Positions 34,588 through 43,138 of a DNA stretch of 64,000 bases are shown piece after piece. The notes below the pieces were generated by a model, which had not been told where the DNA came from, searched no databases, and saw only the letters and a list, made by a program, of their open reading frames with translations. The translations under genes were made by a program, and so were the position numbers. Position 1 is the first letter of the stretch. The number at the start of each line of letters is the position of its first letter. Origin of the DNA: Amphritea sp. (GTDB taxonomy: Bacteria > Pseudomonadota > Gammaproteobacteria > Pseudomonadales > Balneatricaceae); assembly GCF_016744155.1 (NCBI RefSeq), contig NZ_JADGEW010000023.1:1-64000 (forward strand), given 5' to 3'.

Positions 34588-35592
34588 TCAACGCAACTGC
34601 ACAGCACCATTGAGGCCTAACTGCGTAGCCATACTCTTTGCAAAGCTCACTCCAAGTTGATCGACCAGCTGCTCAAAGGGAGTCCCTTTAGGTGTGTAAT
34701 CAACCAGCTTTTCTGCACCGATAATATCACGTGCAACTGAGCTACTACTTCCCAGACCATCGATCAGTCCAAGACCTACCGCTTGTTCACCAGTCCAGAC
34801 CAGGCCGCTGTACAGTTGGTCGTTTTCTTTCAGTCGATCCCCCCGCCCTTTACGCACCTGATCTATAAACTGCGCGTGGGTGGTATTCAATACGGTCTGC
34901 CAAAATGCACGATCTTTATCAGATAATGGCGAAAACGGGTCGAGAAAAGTTTTATTCTCTCCCGCGATCAGGTTACGACGCTCTACACCCACCTTTTCCA
35001 TCAGATCAACAAAGCCGAAACCAGACGATACGACTCCGATTGATCCCACCAAACTCGCCTTGTCTGCGTAGATCTCATCTGCAGACGCTGCGATGTAGTA
35101 TGCACCGGACGCACCAATATCAGTGATAACAGCGTATATTTTCTTCTCAGGGTAAAGCGCCCGCAGGCGTTTTACTTCATCATAAACATAGCCGGATTGA
35201 ACCGGACTTCCCCCTGGGCTATTAATACGCAGAATAACGGCCTTTGACGCTTCAGCCTTAAACGCTTTTCGCAGTGCATAAATGATGGCATCTGCACTGG
35301 CTTCCTCACCATCTGCGATCACTCCTTTAACCTGCACTACAGCAGTATGGGATCCACTTTCATCCATATCTGGCGTAAAAGAGTCGGCAAACAGGTAGAT
35401 GCCCAAAATCACAAATAGATAACCAAATGTAAGCAGTTTAAAAAAGATTCCCCAGCGACGAGCGCTGCGTTGCTCTTTTTGCATCCCCATCATCGCGCGC
35501 TCAATTAGCCGCCACTCTTTGGTTTTGGTTTCCTGCGGTTTTGCTGCTTCAGTTTCCTTGCCGTCTTCCGCTTCCCAGGGATTTGAGCCCAC
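34588..35592 (-). CDS. sppA: Signal peptide peptidase SppA-type S49 protease
   Basis: Membrane-bound serine/lysine-dyad protease that degrades cleaved signal peptides. A polar N-terminal ~45 residues is followed by one membrane span (about 50-70, KLLTFGYLFVILGIYLF), then the S49 domain: LRINSPGGSP, the nucleophile Ser in DIGASGAYYIAA, LVGSIGVVSSGFGF, and the likely general-base Lys in VDLMEKVGVE. 334 residues corresponds to the short single-domain form (Bacillus/Pseudomonas type) and not the 600-residue E. coli SppA. GTG start with AAGGAG. Conserved neighbour of the HAD gene. Confidence 0.92.
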   Translation of the reverse strand: MGSNPWEAEDGKETEAAKPQETKTKEWRLIERAMMGMQKEQRSARRWGIFFKLLTFGYLFVILGIYLFADSFTPDMDESGSHTAVVQVKGVIADGEEASADAIIYALRKAFKAEASKAVILRINSPGGSPVQSGYVYDEVKRLRALYPEKKIYAVITDIGASGAYYIAASADEIYADKASLVGSIGVVSSGFGFVDLMEKVGVERRNLIAGENKTFLDPFSPLSDKDRAFWQTVLNTTHAQFIDQVRKGRGDRLKENDQLYSGLVWTGEQAVGLGLIDGLGSSSSVARDIIGAEKLVDYTPKGTPFEQLVDQLGVSFAKSMATQLGLNGAVQLR

Positions 35593-35619
35593 GTACTTCT
35601 CCTTATATAGACTTAATTT

Positions 35620-36282
35620 TTATATTCGATTGAGGGACTTTTCAACTAACCAGCTTTCCAAATCTGGAAAGCGGTCCATTATCAGTACCGGATTATAGGC
35701 TGTCAGTCGGTCAACATGGTGAGCACCATAACTTACTGCAATAGTATCCATGCCTGCTCTGACACCCATTTCAAGATCAAATTCCGTATCACCGATCATA
35801 ACGGCATCAGAAGAGGTTAAACCTGTTTCCTCAAGTATCTCTTCAAGCATATGGGGATGAGGTTTCGAAGTCGTTTCATCCGCACAGCGGGACGTCTCAA
35901 AAAGGTATTCCAGACCCGTATCTTCAAAGACCCTGTTCAACCCTCTTCGGCTCTTACCCGTTGCAACCGCTAATCGGTAACCTTTATCTTTAAGATTATT
36001 CAGGGTTTGCTCAACTCCCTCAAACAGCTCAGTCGGTGTTTCATCAACACCAAGGTAATAATGCCCATACCTTTCCCGCATCTGTGGGATCAGAGAATCA
36101 TCGACACCGGGAATCAATACGCGAATCGCTTCAGGCAATCCCAAGCCTATGATGTTACGTACTGCTTCATCAGTTAGTTCAGGTTGACTAAGATCCTGGG
36201 CGGCCTTTTGCATACTCGAAATAATCCTCGCAGCGGAATCAATCACCGTTCCATCCCAGTCAAAAATCAGTAATTTATACAC
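35620..36282 (-). CDS. HAD-superfamily phosphatase (phosphoglycolate phosphatase-like)
   Basis: 220-residue haloacid dehalogenase-fold hydrolase. Motif I DWDGTVIDS (residues 8-16) with nucleophile and acid Asp, motif II Thr/Ser in VATGKSRRG, motif III Lys in TSKPHP, and motif IV in VMIGDTEFDLEMGV. Cap type C1. Its Pseudomonas counterpart lies between rluC and sppA; here rluC is absent upstream and the next gene is the flavocytochrome pair. GTG start. Substrate uncertain: phosphoglycolate or a similar small phosphoester. Confidence 0.9.
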   Translation of the reverse strand: MYKLLIFDWDGTVIDSAARIISSMQKAAQDLSQPELTDEAVRNIIGLGLPEAIRVLIPGVDDSLIPQMRERYGHYYLGVDETPTELFEGVEQTLNNLKDKGYRLAVATGKSRRGLNRVFEDTGLEYLFETSRCADETTSKPHPHMLEEILEETGLTSSDAVMIGDTEFDLEMGVRAGMDTIAVSYGAHHVDRLTAYNPVLIMDRFPDLESWLVEKSLNRI

Positions 36283-36427
36283 AAATATATTCCAGAGTCG
36301 CTAATAAAAATCATAGGAAACTGATCTTACGTCAACAAGGCTTTAAAGATAACCTCCGTTTTTATTTAAATAACTGCTATTTATCCCTCTTTCTGATGGA
36401 TAAAACGGAGTACATATGTCCTAAATC

Positions 36428-36440
36428 ACCCATTTTGGGT
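36428..36440. promoter_or_regulatory. Palindrome upstream of the flavocytochrome c genes
   Basis: ACCCATTTTGGGT, 5-bp perfect arms around TTT, about 140 bases before the fccA start in a 295-base spacer. Candidate operator; no known regulator assigned. The spacer also contains a run of seven G at about 36510. Confidence 0.3.
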
Positions 36441-36577
36441 ACACAAGCCGTTCTAAGTACACTTTTTTTACCTATATATTGAGATGTGCTACAGACGTAG
36501 CCGCTTGTTGGGGGGGAGAGTCATACGCAGACTATGGAGTACTGCGTCAACTTAACTCAATAAGCAAGGTGGATTGT

Positions 36578-36913
36578 ATGAGTTCTTTCTCTACAGGTTT
36601 GTCCAGCAAGCTCGCCATTATCTCAGCTATTGTTATCCTGCCTCTGAATTCTGCTATGGCAGAAGACCCTACTGTGAACCGTATGATTGCTTCTCAGTGT
36701 GCCCAGTGCCATGGGACTAACGGCTATGCCCGCGGCTCCTTTCCGGACCTCGGTGGTGACGAAGCTAAAGATCAGGCTGATCATCTCCTCGATATGAAAG
36801 GAGAGGATCGTGCTGAAGATATGATGGATCATCAGGCCCTCGGTTATACCGACGATCAAATAAGACGAATAGCCCAGTATTACTCCACCCTTCCAGAAAG
36901 CGGTGATGATTAA
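36578..36913 (+). CDS. Monohaem cytochrome c, FccA-like subunit
   Basis: Periplasmic class I cytochrome c. Signal peptide 1-27 (LAIISAIVILPLNSAMA), then the haem site Cys41-x2-Cys44-His45 in SQCAQCHGTNGY; the likely axial Met is in EDMMDHQALGYTDDQI. 111 residues before cleavage. Its partner 65 bases downstream is an FccB-type flavoprotein, so this is the electron-accepting haem subunit of a flavocytochrome c. The frame extends to 36479 but AAGGTGG lies before the ATG at 36578, which also gives a proper signal peptide. Classical phototroph FccA has two haems; this is the shorter one-haem type found in many heterotrophic and sulfur-oxidising proteobacteria. Confidence 0.85.
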   Translation: MSSFSTGLSSKLAIISAIVILPLNSAMAEDPTVNRMIASQCAQCHGTNGYARGSFPDLGGDEAKDQADHLLDMKGEDRAEDMMDHQALGYTDDQIRRIAQYYSTLPESGDD

Positions 36914-36978
36914 CAAGTATTCGAGCTTATTCGTACATATCGATATAGCTTGCTACGAGCAGGCTGGAGGGTTTCAAA

Positions 36979-38286
36979 ATGTCTTTAACACGACGTAATT
37001 TTATCCAGATGGTGCCGGCTTCTGCTGCAGCACTCGCTTTAACTAGCGGTTCTACCGCTAAAGCAGCTGAACCTATTCACCATGTAACTGTTTTGGGCGG
37101 TGGCTTTGCCGGCTGTACCATCGCTAAGTATATTCGCATGTGGAGTGATGGTGAGATCGCTGTCACCTTGATTGAGCCAAGGGCTAATCATGTATCTTGC
37201 GTAATGAGTAATCTGATTCTGAATAAGCGATTGAAAACAGCAGATCTCACATTTGAATATAACGATTTGCAACTTAAATATGGGGTTAATGTAGTTCGTG
37301 ATAAAGCTTTGAAAATCAGAGGACCCCAGAAACAAATTAGACTAAAAAATGCTGGCTGGATCAGTTATGACAGTTTGGTAGTTGCCACGGGTATACAATT
37401 TGACAAGATACCTGGTCTTAATTATAAAAACGCCCCTCACGCTTGGATTGCAGGGGGATCGACGAATAAACTACGTAACTTAATCAATAAAATGCCGGAT
37501 ACCGGCACCTTTGTCATGACCGTCCCTAAAACACCCTATCGCTGCCCTCCTGGACCCTATGAACGCGCCTGCGTTGTTGCTGATATTCTGGGTCGACGTA
37601 GTGGTTATCTTGATGGAAGTGGTAGCACTCCTCCCCGAGTCATCGTTCTGGATGCTAACCCGGGTATACAAGCGGAAAAGAGCACCTTTACCAGCGCATT
37701 TAATGACCTTTATGGCGGCATTATTGAATATATTCCAGATGCGCAGGTTGAATCTGTCGAGTCTGACGACCCAAATAGTCTGGTTGTGCATACAACTCAA
37801 GGCAGTTTCGGCGGAGATGTAATTAATGTTATTCCAACTCATGGGGCGCAAAGTATTCTACGCAGAAGCGGCCTGACCGGTGAATCCCGCTGGGCAGACG
37901 TTGATCCAGTTACCTATGCAACCACTAACACCCTTTTCCAGGACGTTTATGTTATCGGTGATGCTCAGGGGACTAGCCAGCCTAAGTCGGGTCACATGGC
38001 TAATGCCCAGGCTAAGATCTGCGCTGACAGCATTATCCGCACAGTTCATGGCCAGTCGAGCTATACAGAGGAGCGATTACAGAATATCACTACCAATTCC
38101 GCCTGTTTCAGTCCCATTACTTATGATAAAGCATCCTGGCTGACAGCTGTCTACAGCTACAATCCGGATACCGGCTCCATGGCTCTCGTACCAGGCTCTT
38201 TGGGTGAAGCTCATAACTGGAGCACTCGCAACTTTAACGATATGTTCGACTGGTCTAACAACCTGTTCGCCGATACCTTTAAATAA
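36979..38286 (+). CDS. fccB: Flavocytochrome c sulfide dehydrogenase, flavoprotein subunit
   Basis: FAD enzyme that oxidises sulfide in the periplasm and passes electrons to its cytochrome subunit. A Tat signal (TRRNFIQ, residues 4-10, then a hydrophobic stretch to about 30) implies export folded with FAD. The dinucleotide fold is VLGGGFAGCTIAKYI (38-52), and a second site is YVIGDAQGTSQPKSGHMANAQ (324-344). Cys189 in PYRCPPGPYERAC and Cys376 in NSACFSPI correspond to the redox disulfide of Allochromatium FccB. The C-terminus ends with the FCSD-type domain (about 375-435). 435 residues, normal. A terminator follows. Some relatives are annotated as sulfide:quinone reductase, but the cytochrome partner argues for FccAB. 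Confidence 0.9.
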   Translation: MSLTRRNFIQMVPASAAALALTSGSTAKAAEPIHHVTVLGGGFAGCTIAKYIRMWSDGEIAVTLIEPRANHVSCVMSNLILNKRLKTADLTFEYNDLQLKYGVNVVRDKALKIRGPQKQIRLKNAGWISYDSLVVATGIQFDKIPGLNYKNAPHAWIAGGSTNKLRNLINKMPDTGTFVMTVPKTPYRCPPGPYERACVVADILGRRSGYLDGSGSTPPRVIVLDANPGIQAEKSTFTSAFNDLYGGIIEYIPDAQVESVESDDPNSLVVHTTQGSFGGDVINVIPTHGAQSILRRSGLTGESRWADVDPVTYATTNTLFQDVYVIGDAQGTSQPKSGHMANAQAKICADSIIRTVHGQSSYTEERLQNITTNSACFSPITYDKASWLTAVYSYNPDTGSMALVPGSLGEAHNWSTRNFNDMFDWSNNLFADTFK

Positions 38287-38328
38287 TGGTAGTACCATAA
38301 ACAGCAAAAAAATCAGTGCCAACAAACA

Positions 38329-38366
38329 AAAAACCTCTGCAGGTGAAGCCCTACAGAGGTTTTTTA
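38329..38366 (+). terminator. Terminator of fccAB
   Basis: AAACCTCTG and CAGAGGTTT, 9-bp stem, with T run; also A-rich on the left, so it may serve rraA on the opposite strand as well. Confidence 0.87.
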
Positions 38367-38409
38367 ATGATCTTTTATTGAAAATAAGTTTGAAGACTAA
38401 ATGCTTTGT

Positions 38410-38895
38410 CTAACTTAATTCGAGTTTTTCAGGAGAGATCAGAATGCCATTATTGTCAGCATAAACGTACTGCCCAGGCTTAAAGGTTACACCACCAAAG
38501 GTTAAATCGAGATTCAATTCACCCAGACCTTTCTTCTCAGTTTTCATCGGGTGCGTCCCCAATGCCTGAACACCCAGATCAATGTCGCTGATCGCATTTA
38601 CATCACGAATAACGCCGTAAATAATTATTCCAGACCAACCGTTTAGTGATGCCTTTTCGGCCAGCATATCCCCAAGCATTGCTTTGCGCATAGAGCCACC
38701 ACCATCCACCACAAGCACTCGACCTTCACCGGGTAGAGCGACCTGTTCACGAACCAGTGAGTTATCTTCAAACGCTTTCAACGTAACGATCTCGCCACCA
38801 AAGCGCTCTCGCCCACCAAAATTGCCAAACATCGGTTCTACAACCTGCACCAGATCGGGAAACTGGTCACAGAGTTCAGGTAATAAATCATCCAC
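38410..38895 (-). CDS. rraA: RraA family protein (RNase E regulator)
   Basis: 161-residue RraA, which in E. coli binds RNase E and slows RNA decay. Marks are [62 protein letters not shown] and the Arg-Asp pair therein. Many bacterial homologues lacking the C-terminal residues act as HMG/oxaloacetate aldolases with divalent metal, so the role is not certain. GTG start with AGGAG seven bases upstream; an ATG downstream would cut into the conserved N-terminus. Confidence 0.9.
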   Translation of the reverse strand: MDDLLPELCDQFPDLVQVVEPMFGNFGGRERFGGEIVTLKAFEDNSLVREQVALPGEGRVLVVDGGGSMRKAMLGDMLAEKASLNGWSGIIIYGVIRDVNAISDIDLGVQALGTHPMKTEKKGLGELNLDLTFGGVTFKPGQYVYADNNGILISPEKLELS

Positions 38896-39019
38896 TAGGA
38901 GGCTCCTTAAATTGAACTGTTATACATTTAACAGGTAACTGAATCACTACAGACTATCATCGCTGATATAAATCTTTTTTGCACTTGCACTATAGGACGA
39001 AGGTTCTTTTGCCTGAAAG

Positions 39020-39598
39020 CTATTTCTGGAAAAGATAATTATCCAACGGCCTCCCTTCTTCTGCCCCGTTTTCGTACTCGACCAGCTTAAGCTGAGGAAA
39101 ACTATCGCATAACATACGGGGTTTCAAACAGAATCGCTGCGAAAATCCAGTTTGACGGTGATGTTCCAAATTAAAGGTGGAGATAAATAATCTACCTGAA
39201 GGTTCAATTAGTGCTGAGAGTTGCTGCAATAGCGAAGGGTCAGGGAGATAGCGCAGAATAACGATATTATCAAAACAGCCCAGTGCTGACAGAGCTCCAG
39301 TGACACTAAGATCTAACTGATGAGTATCAATCATCCTCCCCTGCTCTGCGGCAAAGACCTGCAGACGCTTCAGCCCCTCTTTGGCAAAATCAACAGCAAC
39401 AACTTGATGACCTGCTGCAGCAAGCTGTAGTGCGGCTGCTCCATCACCACATGCCAGATCAAGGGTTCTACCGATCGGTAACTGATCTAATTTCTCCTGT
39501 AATTCATCTGATAACTGGCCAGCCGCTGCTGATTTATTCTGGTAACGAGTATTCCAGATTGCTGCTCTATCAACTGTTTTGCCATCGGTATGGGTCAT
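39020..39598 (-). CDS. SAM-dependent methyltransferase (class I)
   Basis: 192-residue Rossmann-fold methyltransferase. Motif I is TLDLACGDGAAALQLAAAGHQVVAVD with the acidic end of strand two (VDFAKEGLKRL), motif II is in FDNIVILRYL and motif III in EPSGRLFISTFN. WNTRY near the N-terminus is a phrase of the tellurite-resistance/UbiE-like small methyltransferases. Substrate unknown. The longest frame starts at TTG 39625; I use ATG 39598, with only weak GGA upstream. Confidence 0.82.
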   Translation of the reverse strand: MTHTDGKTVDRAAIWNTRYQNKSAAAGQLSDELQEKLDQLPIGRTLDLACGDGAAALQLAAAGHQVVAVDFAKEGLKRLQVFAAEQGRMIDTHQLDLSVTGALSALGCFDNIVILRYLPDPSLLQQLSALIEPSGRLFISTFNLEHHRQTGFSQRFCLKPRMLCDSFPQLKLVEYENGAEEGRPLDNYLFQK

Positions 39599-39669
39599 AG
39601 TGTTTTTCCGCAGAATTTTAAGCAACTAAAGGTTAATATATACAAAATACATATAAGAGACTGCAACCA

Positions 39670-39903
39670 GTGTTTGAAGAATACAAACTAATTATTGTCA
39701 TCCTATTTATTGCCGTTGTCTTTATACCTGTAACCTGGCAGGCGCTGCAACGTCGAAAACTCAGCCCGCCCCCCATGGCCAGTAATGACCGTAAACTCTT
39801 CAGGCTATGGCGTTCAGACCCACAGTCGTACGAGCGTCAATATGGCGAGATGGATCGACATTATTTAGAAGCTCAAAAAGAAAAAAACCGAAATACTGAT
39901 TAA
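39670..39903 (+). CDS. Small one-span membrane protein, 77 aa
   Basis: 77 residues: an N-terminal membrane span (about residues 7-23, LIIVILFIAVVFIPVTW) followed by a basic then mixed-charge cytoplasmic tail (QALQRRKLSPPP... RQYGEMDRHYLEAQKEKN). GTG start. The intrinsic terminator overlaps its last codons, which suggests a real short transcription unit. Family not recognised. Confidence 0.6.
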   Translation: MFEEYKLIIVILFIAVVFIPVTWQALQRRKLSPPPMASNDRKLFRLWRSDPQSYERQYGEMDRHYLEAQKEKNRNTD

Positions 39904-39918
39904 TATTTCGGTTTTTAA
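39880..39918 (+). terminator. Terminator overlapping the end of the small membrane gene
   Basis: AAACCGAAATA and TATTTCGGTTT with a short loop containing the stop codon, followed by T residues. A-rich left side allows use by the minus-strand ydiJ-like gene. Confidence 0.87.
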
Positions 39919-39968
39919 ACTTTAAGATTTTGAAGAAAGCCTGTTAATGCCTGATTCCAGAGCTTTCT

Positions 39969-42900
39969 TTATGTTCTCGTTTGTAAAAGGCCTAGCAATA
40001 CCTGAGCTGGATGTGGAATCTGCTTCTCATCCAACCGCTTAACCTGGCTACGGCAAGAATAGCCGCTAACAACCAACCTGTCCTCATTAGCTGGATCAGC
40101 CACGACTTCAGCCCAGCTCAGATCATAGATCTTCCTAGACGTATCGTAATGCTCGGTTTCATGACCATAGGTCCCTGCCATACCGCAACAGCCCGTCGCC
40201 TGAAGATCAAGTGTCTGACCTAATGACTGATAGATCGTTTTCCAATCCGCCATAGAGGCAGCTGCAGACGTCTTCTCAGAACAATGCGCCATCAGCTTAT
40301 AGCTCTGCTGCGGTAATCCTGCAGCTTTAGAGCTAAGCAGGTCACAATGCTTAACCAGCCACTCCTGTAATAACTGAACCTCTATTTTCAGGCGAGTCCC
40401 ATCATCAACATACTCCTGACGGTAAGTCAGGGTCATGGATGGGTCGATACCAATCATTGGAATTCCACTGCTGGTAAATTCCTGCAACATCCGTGTATTA
40501 GCATCGGCAGCTTTATTAAAAGCACCTTTGAAGCCATGCACATGTAAGGGTTTACCGTTAGGCTTAAACGGCGCTATCAGCACATTGAAACCGGTGCGTT
40601 GTAACAACTCGATAACATCCAGTACCAGCTGAGTTTCGAAGTAACTGGTAAAAGCGTCCTGAACGATGATGACTGAACGTTCACGCTGATCCGGGGCAAT
40701 TGATGAGAGCTCTTCAGGGCTGGCAAACTTTACATTACGCTCATCCATTCCCTGCTTTAAACTGTTAGTGCAGATAGGCGGGCTGTCGATCATACCCACC
40801 CAGCGCTTAAATACTGATTGAATAAGGCGGTTCTTCATCATCCAGTTATACGGCGCCGGAAAGCGGGCAAGATAAGGGATCATATACTCCAGACCGCCAA
40901 CCATATAATCTTTCATCGGCCGTAAATAACGACTGTAGTAAGCTTCCAGGAAACGGGAACGAAAATCTGGAACATTAACTTTGATTGGACACTGGGCAAC
41001 ACAGGACTTACAAGCCAAACAGCCCATCATCGCCTCGTGAACTTCATGATTGAAGTCATATTGCCCCTGCTTTTTACTCCAGCTATTTTTGATCCTCTCA
41101 GGCAAACTGCTGATGAAAGAACCGTAGCGGGCTTTACGGCCTTCGGCAACAACATCAACCCCTTGCAATGACATCAACCTCAACCACTCCCGTACCAGAG
41201 AAGCACGGCCTTTAGGTGAATGTTTACGCTCCCGAGTCGCTTTCCAGGAAGGACACATCGCATCATTCGGGTCAAAGTTATAACAACCTCCATTACCATT
41301 ACAGAACATCGCCTGCTTATACTCATCCCGGGCAGGTGCCGGAATCTGACGATCATGCTGGCCTCGCGTAGGCACTTCATCAATTTTTAGCAGCTCAGCG
41401 CCGTCAATCATGGGGGTACAGATTTTACCCGGGTTCAGCTGATTTCGGGGATCAAAGGTCCCTTTAATACGTTGCAATTGAGGATAGAGCTCGCCAAAAA
41501 AGGCCGGCGCATATTCAGAACGAACCCCCTTACCGTGCTCTCCCCAAATCAGGCCATGGTATTTTTGGGTCAAAGCGACAACCCCGTCAGAGATAATTCG
41601 AATCAGCCCCTCTTCAGCCTCGTTTTTCATATCGATCGCAGGACGAACATGTAAGACACCGGCATCCACATGGCCAAACATACCGTAAGCCAAATTATGA
41701 CTGTCGAGTAACTCACGGAACTCCTTGATGTAAGCTGCCAGATTTTCGGGCGGCACTGCCGTATCTTCAACGAAAGGAATTGGACGTCGTTCACCCTGAG
41801 CGTTACCCAGCAGACCAACCGATTTTTTCCGCATCCCCCAGATCTTATTTACTTCCGCCGTACCGAAAACAACAGAATAACCGAAGGTTTTCCCAGGGTT
41901 ACCCGATACTGTATCCAGATAAGCGGTCAGCTTATCAATTTTTTGCCGTAGCTCCGCTTCATCATCGCCGGTATACTCAATCAGGTTGATACCCTGAATG
42001 CTGGGCTCTCCTTCATGTTGAGGAAAATAGTCTTTGACTGACTCCCAGATGATGTCGTTCATGGCCAGGTTTAACACTTTAGAGTCAACCGTTTCAATTG
42101 AGGTTGGCCCCCATGACATCAGGTCAGCAGCGTCTTCCAGGGAGTCCTGAAAACCGGAGTATTTTAAATTGACCAGCGCTGAGTATTTAGGAATTGGCAA
42201 AACATTCAATTTCGCTTCAGCTATGAATGCCAGCGACCCCTCAGCACCGCAAAGTACAGAATTAAGGTTGAAACGCCCCTCTTCATCGCGGATGTGTGCA
42301 AGGTCATAGCCCGTCAGGCAGCGGTTCAGTTTAGGGAATTTTGCTTCTATTAGTTCGTGGTGTTCAGTAAAGACCTGATCAACGACCCGATGCACGTCAC
42401 CTACCCGGTCATCCCGTTGTTTAATCTGTTCCAGAGTTTCATCATCGATCGGCCCAGAGCCCCATAGGGTGCCATCAAGAAAAACAGACTTTAACTCCAG
42501 CACATGATCGCGGGTCTTGCCGTACATACATGAACCCTGACCACTGGCGTCGGTATTGATCATTCCGCCGATAGTGGCCCGATTACTGGTAGAAAGCTCC
42601 GGCGCGAAAAACAGCCCGTAAGGCTTCAATGCAAGATTAAGTTGATCTTTAACCACCCCGCCCTGAACCTGGACCCAACGCTCATCAGCGTTAATTTCGA
42701 GAATCTGATTCATATGCCGCGAGACATCGACTATCAAGCCATCACTCAAAGACTGGCCATTCGTACCGGTGCCTCCGCCACGTGCACTGAGCACGATATC
42801 ATTAAAACGAGGCTTTGCTGCCAGACCCGCTAATACCACCAGATCTTCAACTGACTTAGGATAAACCACACCCTGAGGCAACACCTGATAAATACTGTTA

Positions 42901-43031
42901 TCAGTAGATAGCACGACTCTATTGGCATAATCAGGATTAAGTTCACCATCAAAGTGACTGTTTTTTAAAGCTTCAATAAAGTCTAGATAGCGCTTCTGGG
43001 TACTATCAATCTCAGCTATACGTGGAATCAT
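39969..43031 (-). CDS. ydiJ: YdiJ-type FAD-linked oxidase fused to Fe-S/CCG domains (D-2-hydroxyglutarate dehydrogenase)
   Basis: 1020-residue fusion. N-terminal FAD-binding PCMH domain (about 45-280; VLSARGGGTGTNGQSLSDGLIVDVSR), FAD-linked oxidase C-terminal domain to about 560 (FGHVDAGVLHVRP, GEHGKGVRSEY), then 4Fe-4S ferredoxin motifs (CNGNGGCYNF...MCPS near 590 and CLACKSCVAQCP near 680) and a C-terminal CCG domain (CCGMAGTYGHE near 960). E. coli YdiJ of the same layout oxidises D-2-hydroxyglutarate, a by-product of SerA; a D-lactate-type substrate is the alternative. Divergent LysR gene at 43139 is its probable regulator. Confidence 0.93.
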   Translation of the reverse strand: MIPRIAEIDSTQKRYLDFIEALKNSHFDGELNPDYANRVVLSTDNSIYQVLPQGVVYPKSVEDLVVLAGLAAKPRFNDIVLSARGGGTGTNGQSLSDGLIVDVSRHMNQILEINADERWVQVQGGVVKDQLNLALKPYGLFFAPELSTSNRATIGGMINTDASGQGSCMYGKTRDHVLELKSVFLDGTLWGSGPIDDETLEQIKQRDDRVGDVHRVVDQVFTEHHELIEAKFPKLNRCLTGYDLAHIRDEEGRFNLNSVLCGAEGSLAFIAEAKLNVLPIPKYSALVNLKYSGFQDSLEDAADLMSWGPTSIETVDSKVLNLAMNDIIWESVKDYFPQHEGEPSIQGINLIEYTGDDEAELRQKIDKLTAYLDTVSGNPGKTFGYSVVFGTAEVNKIWGMRKKSVGLLGNAQGERRPIPFVEDTAVPPENLAAYIKEFRELLDSHNLAYGMFGHVDAGVLHVRPAIDMKNEAEEGLIRIISDGVVALTQKYHGLIWGEHGKGVRSEYAPAFFGELYPQLQRIKGTFDPRNQLNPGKICTPMIDGAELLKIDEVPTRGQHDRQIPAPARDEYKQAMFCNGNGGCYNFDPNDAMCPSWKATRERKHSPKGRASLVREWLRLMSLQGVDVVAEGRKARYGSFISSLPERIKNSWSKKQGQYDFNHEVHEAMMGCLACKSCVAQCPIKVNVPDFRSRFLEAYYSRYLRPMKDYMVGGLEYMIPYLARFPAPYNWMMKNRLIQSVFKRWVGMIDSPPICTNSLKQGMDERNVKFASPEELSSIAPDQRERSVIIVQDAFTSYFETQLVLDVIELLQRTGFNVLIAPFKPNGKPLHVHGFKGAFNKAADANTRMLQEFTSSGIPMIGIDPSMTLTYRQEYVDDGTRLKIEVQLLQEWLVKHCDLLSSKAAGLPQQSYKLMAHCSEKTSAAASMADWKTIYQSLGQTLDLQATGCCGMAGTYGHETEHYDTSRKIYDLSWAEVVADPANEDRLVVSGYSCRSQVKRLDEKQIPHPAQVLLGLLQTRT

Positions 43032-43088
43032 CTCTCAACCTGTCAGATCAGTGGTATCAAATTAGTTTGTTATAATGAGGGCATATCA

Positions 43089-43108
43089 TTTATCATTCAA
43101 ACGATAAA
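43089..43108. promoter_or_regulatory. Candidate LysR operator between ydiJ and the LysR gene
   Basis: TTTATC-N8-GATAAA, interrupted inverted repeat, in the 107-base divergent spacer. An ACGATAAA half-repeat recurs at about 43132-43139 just at the regulator start. Shape (T-rich arm, A-rich arm) fits LysR sites, not tested. Confidence 0.4.
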
Positions 43109-43138
43109 ATATGATCAATTAATTGGTAAAAACGATAA

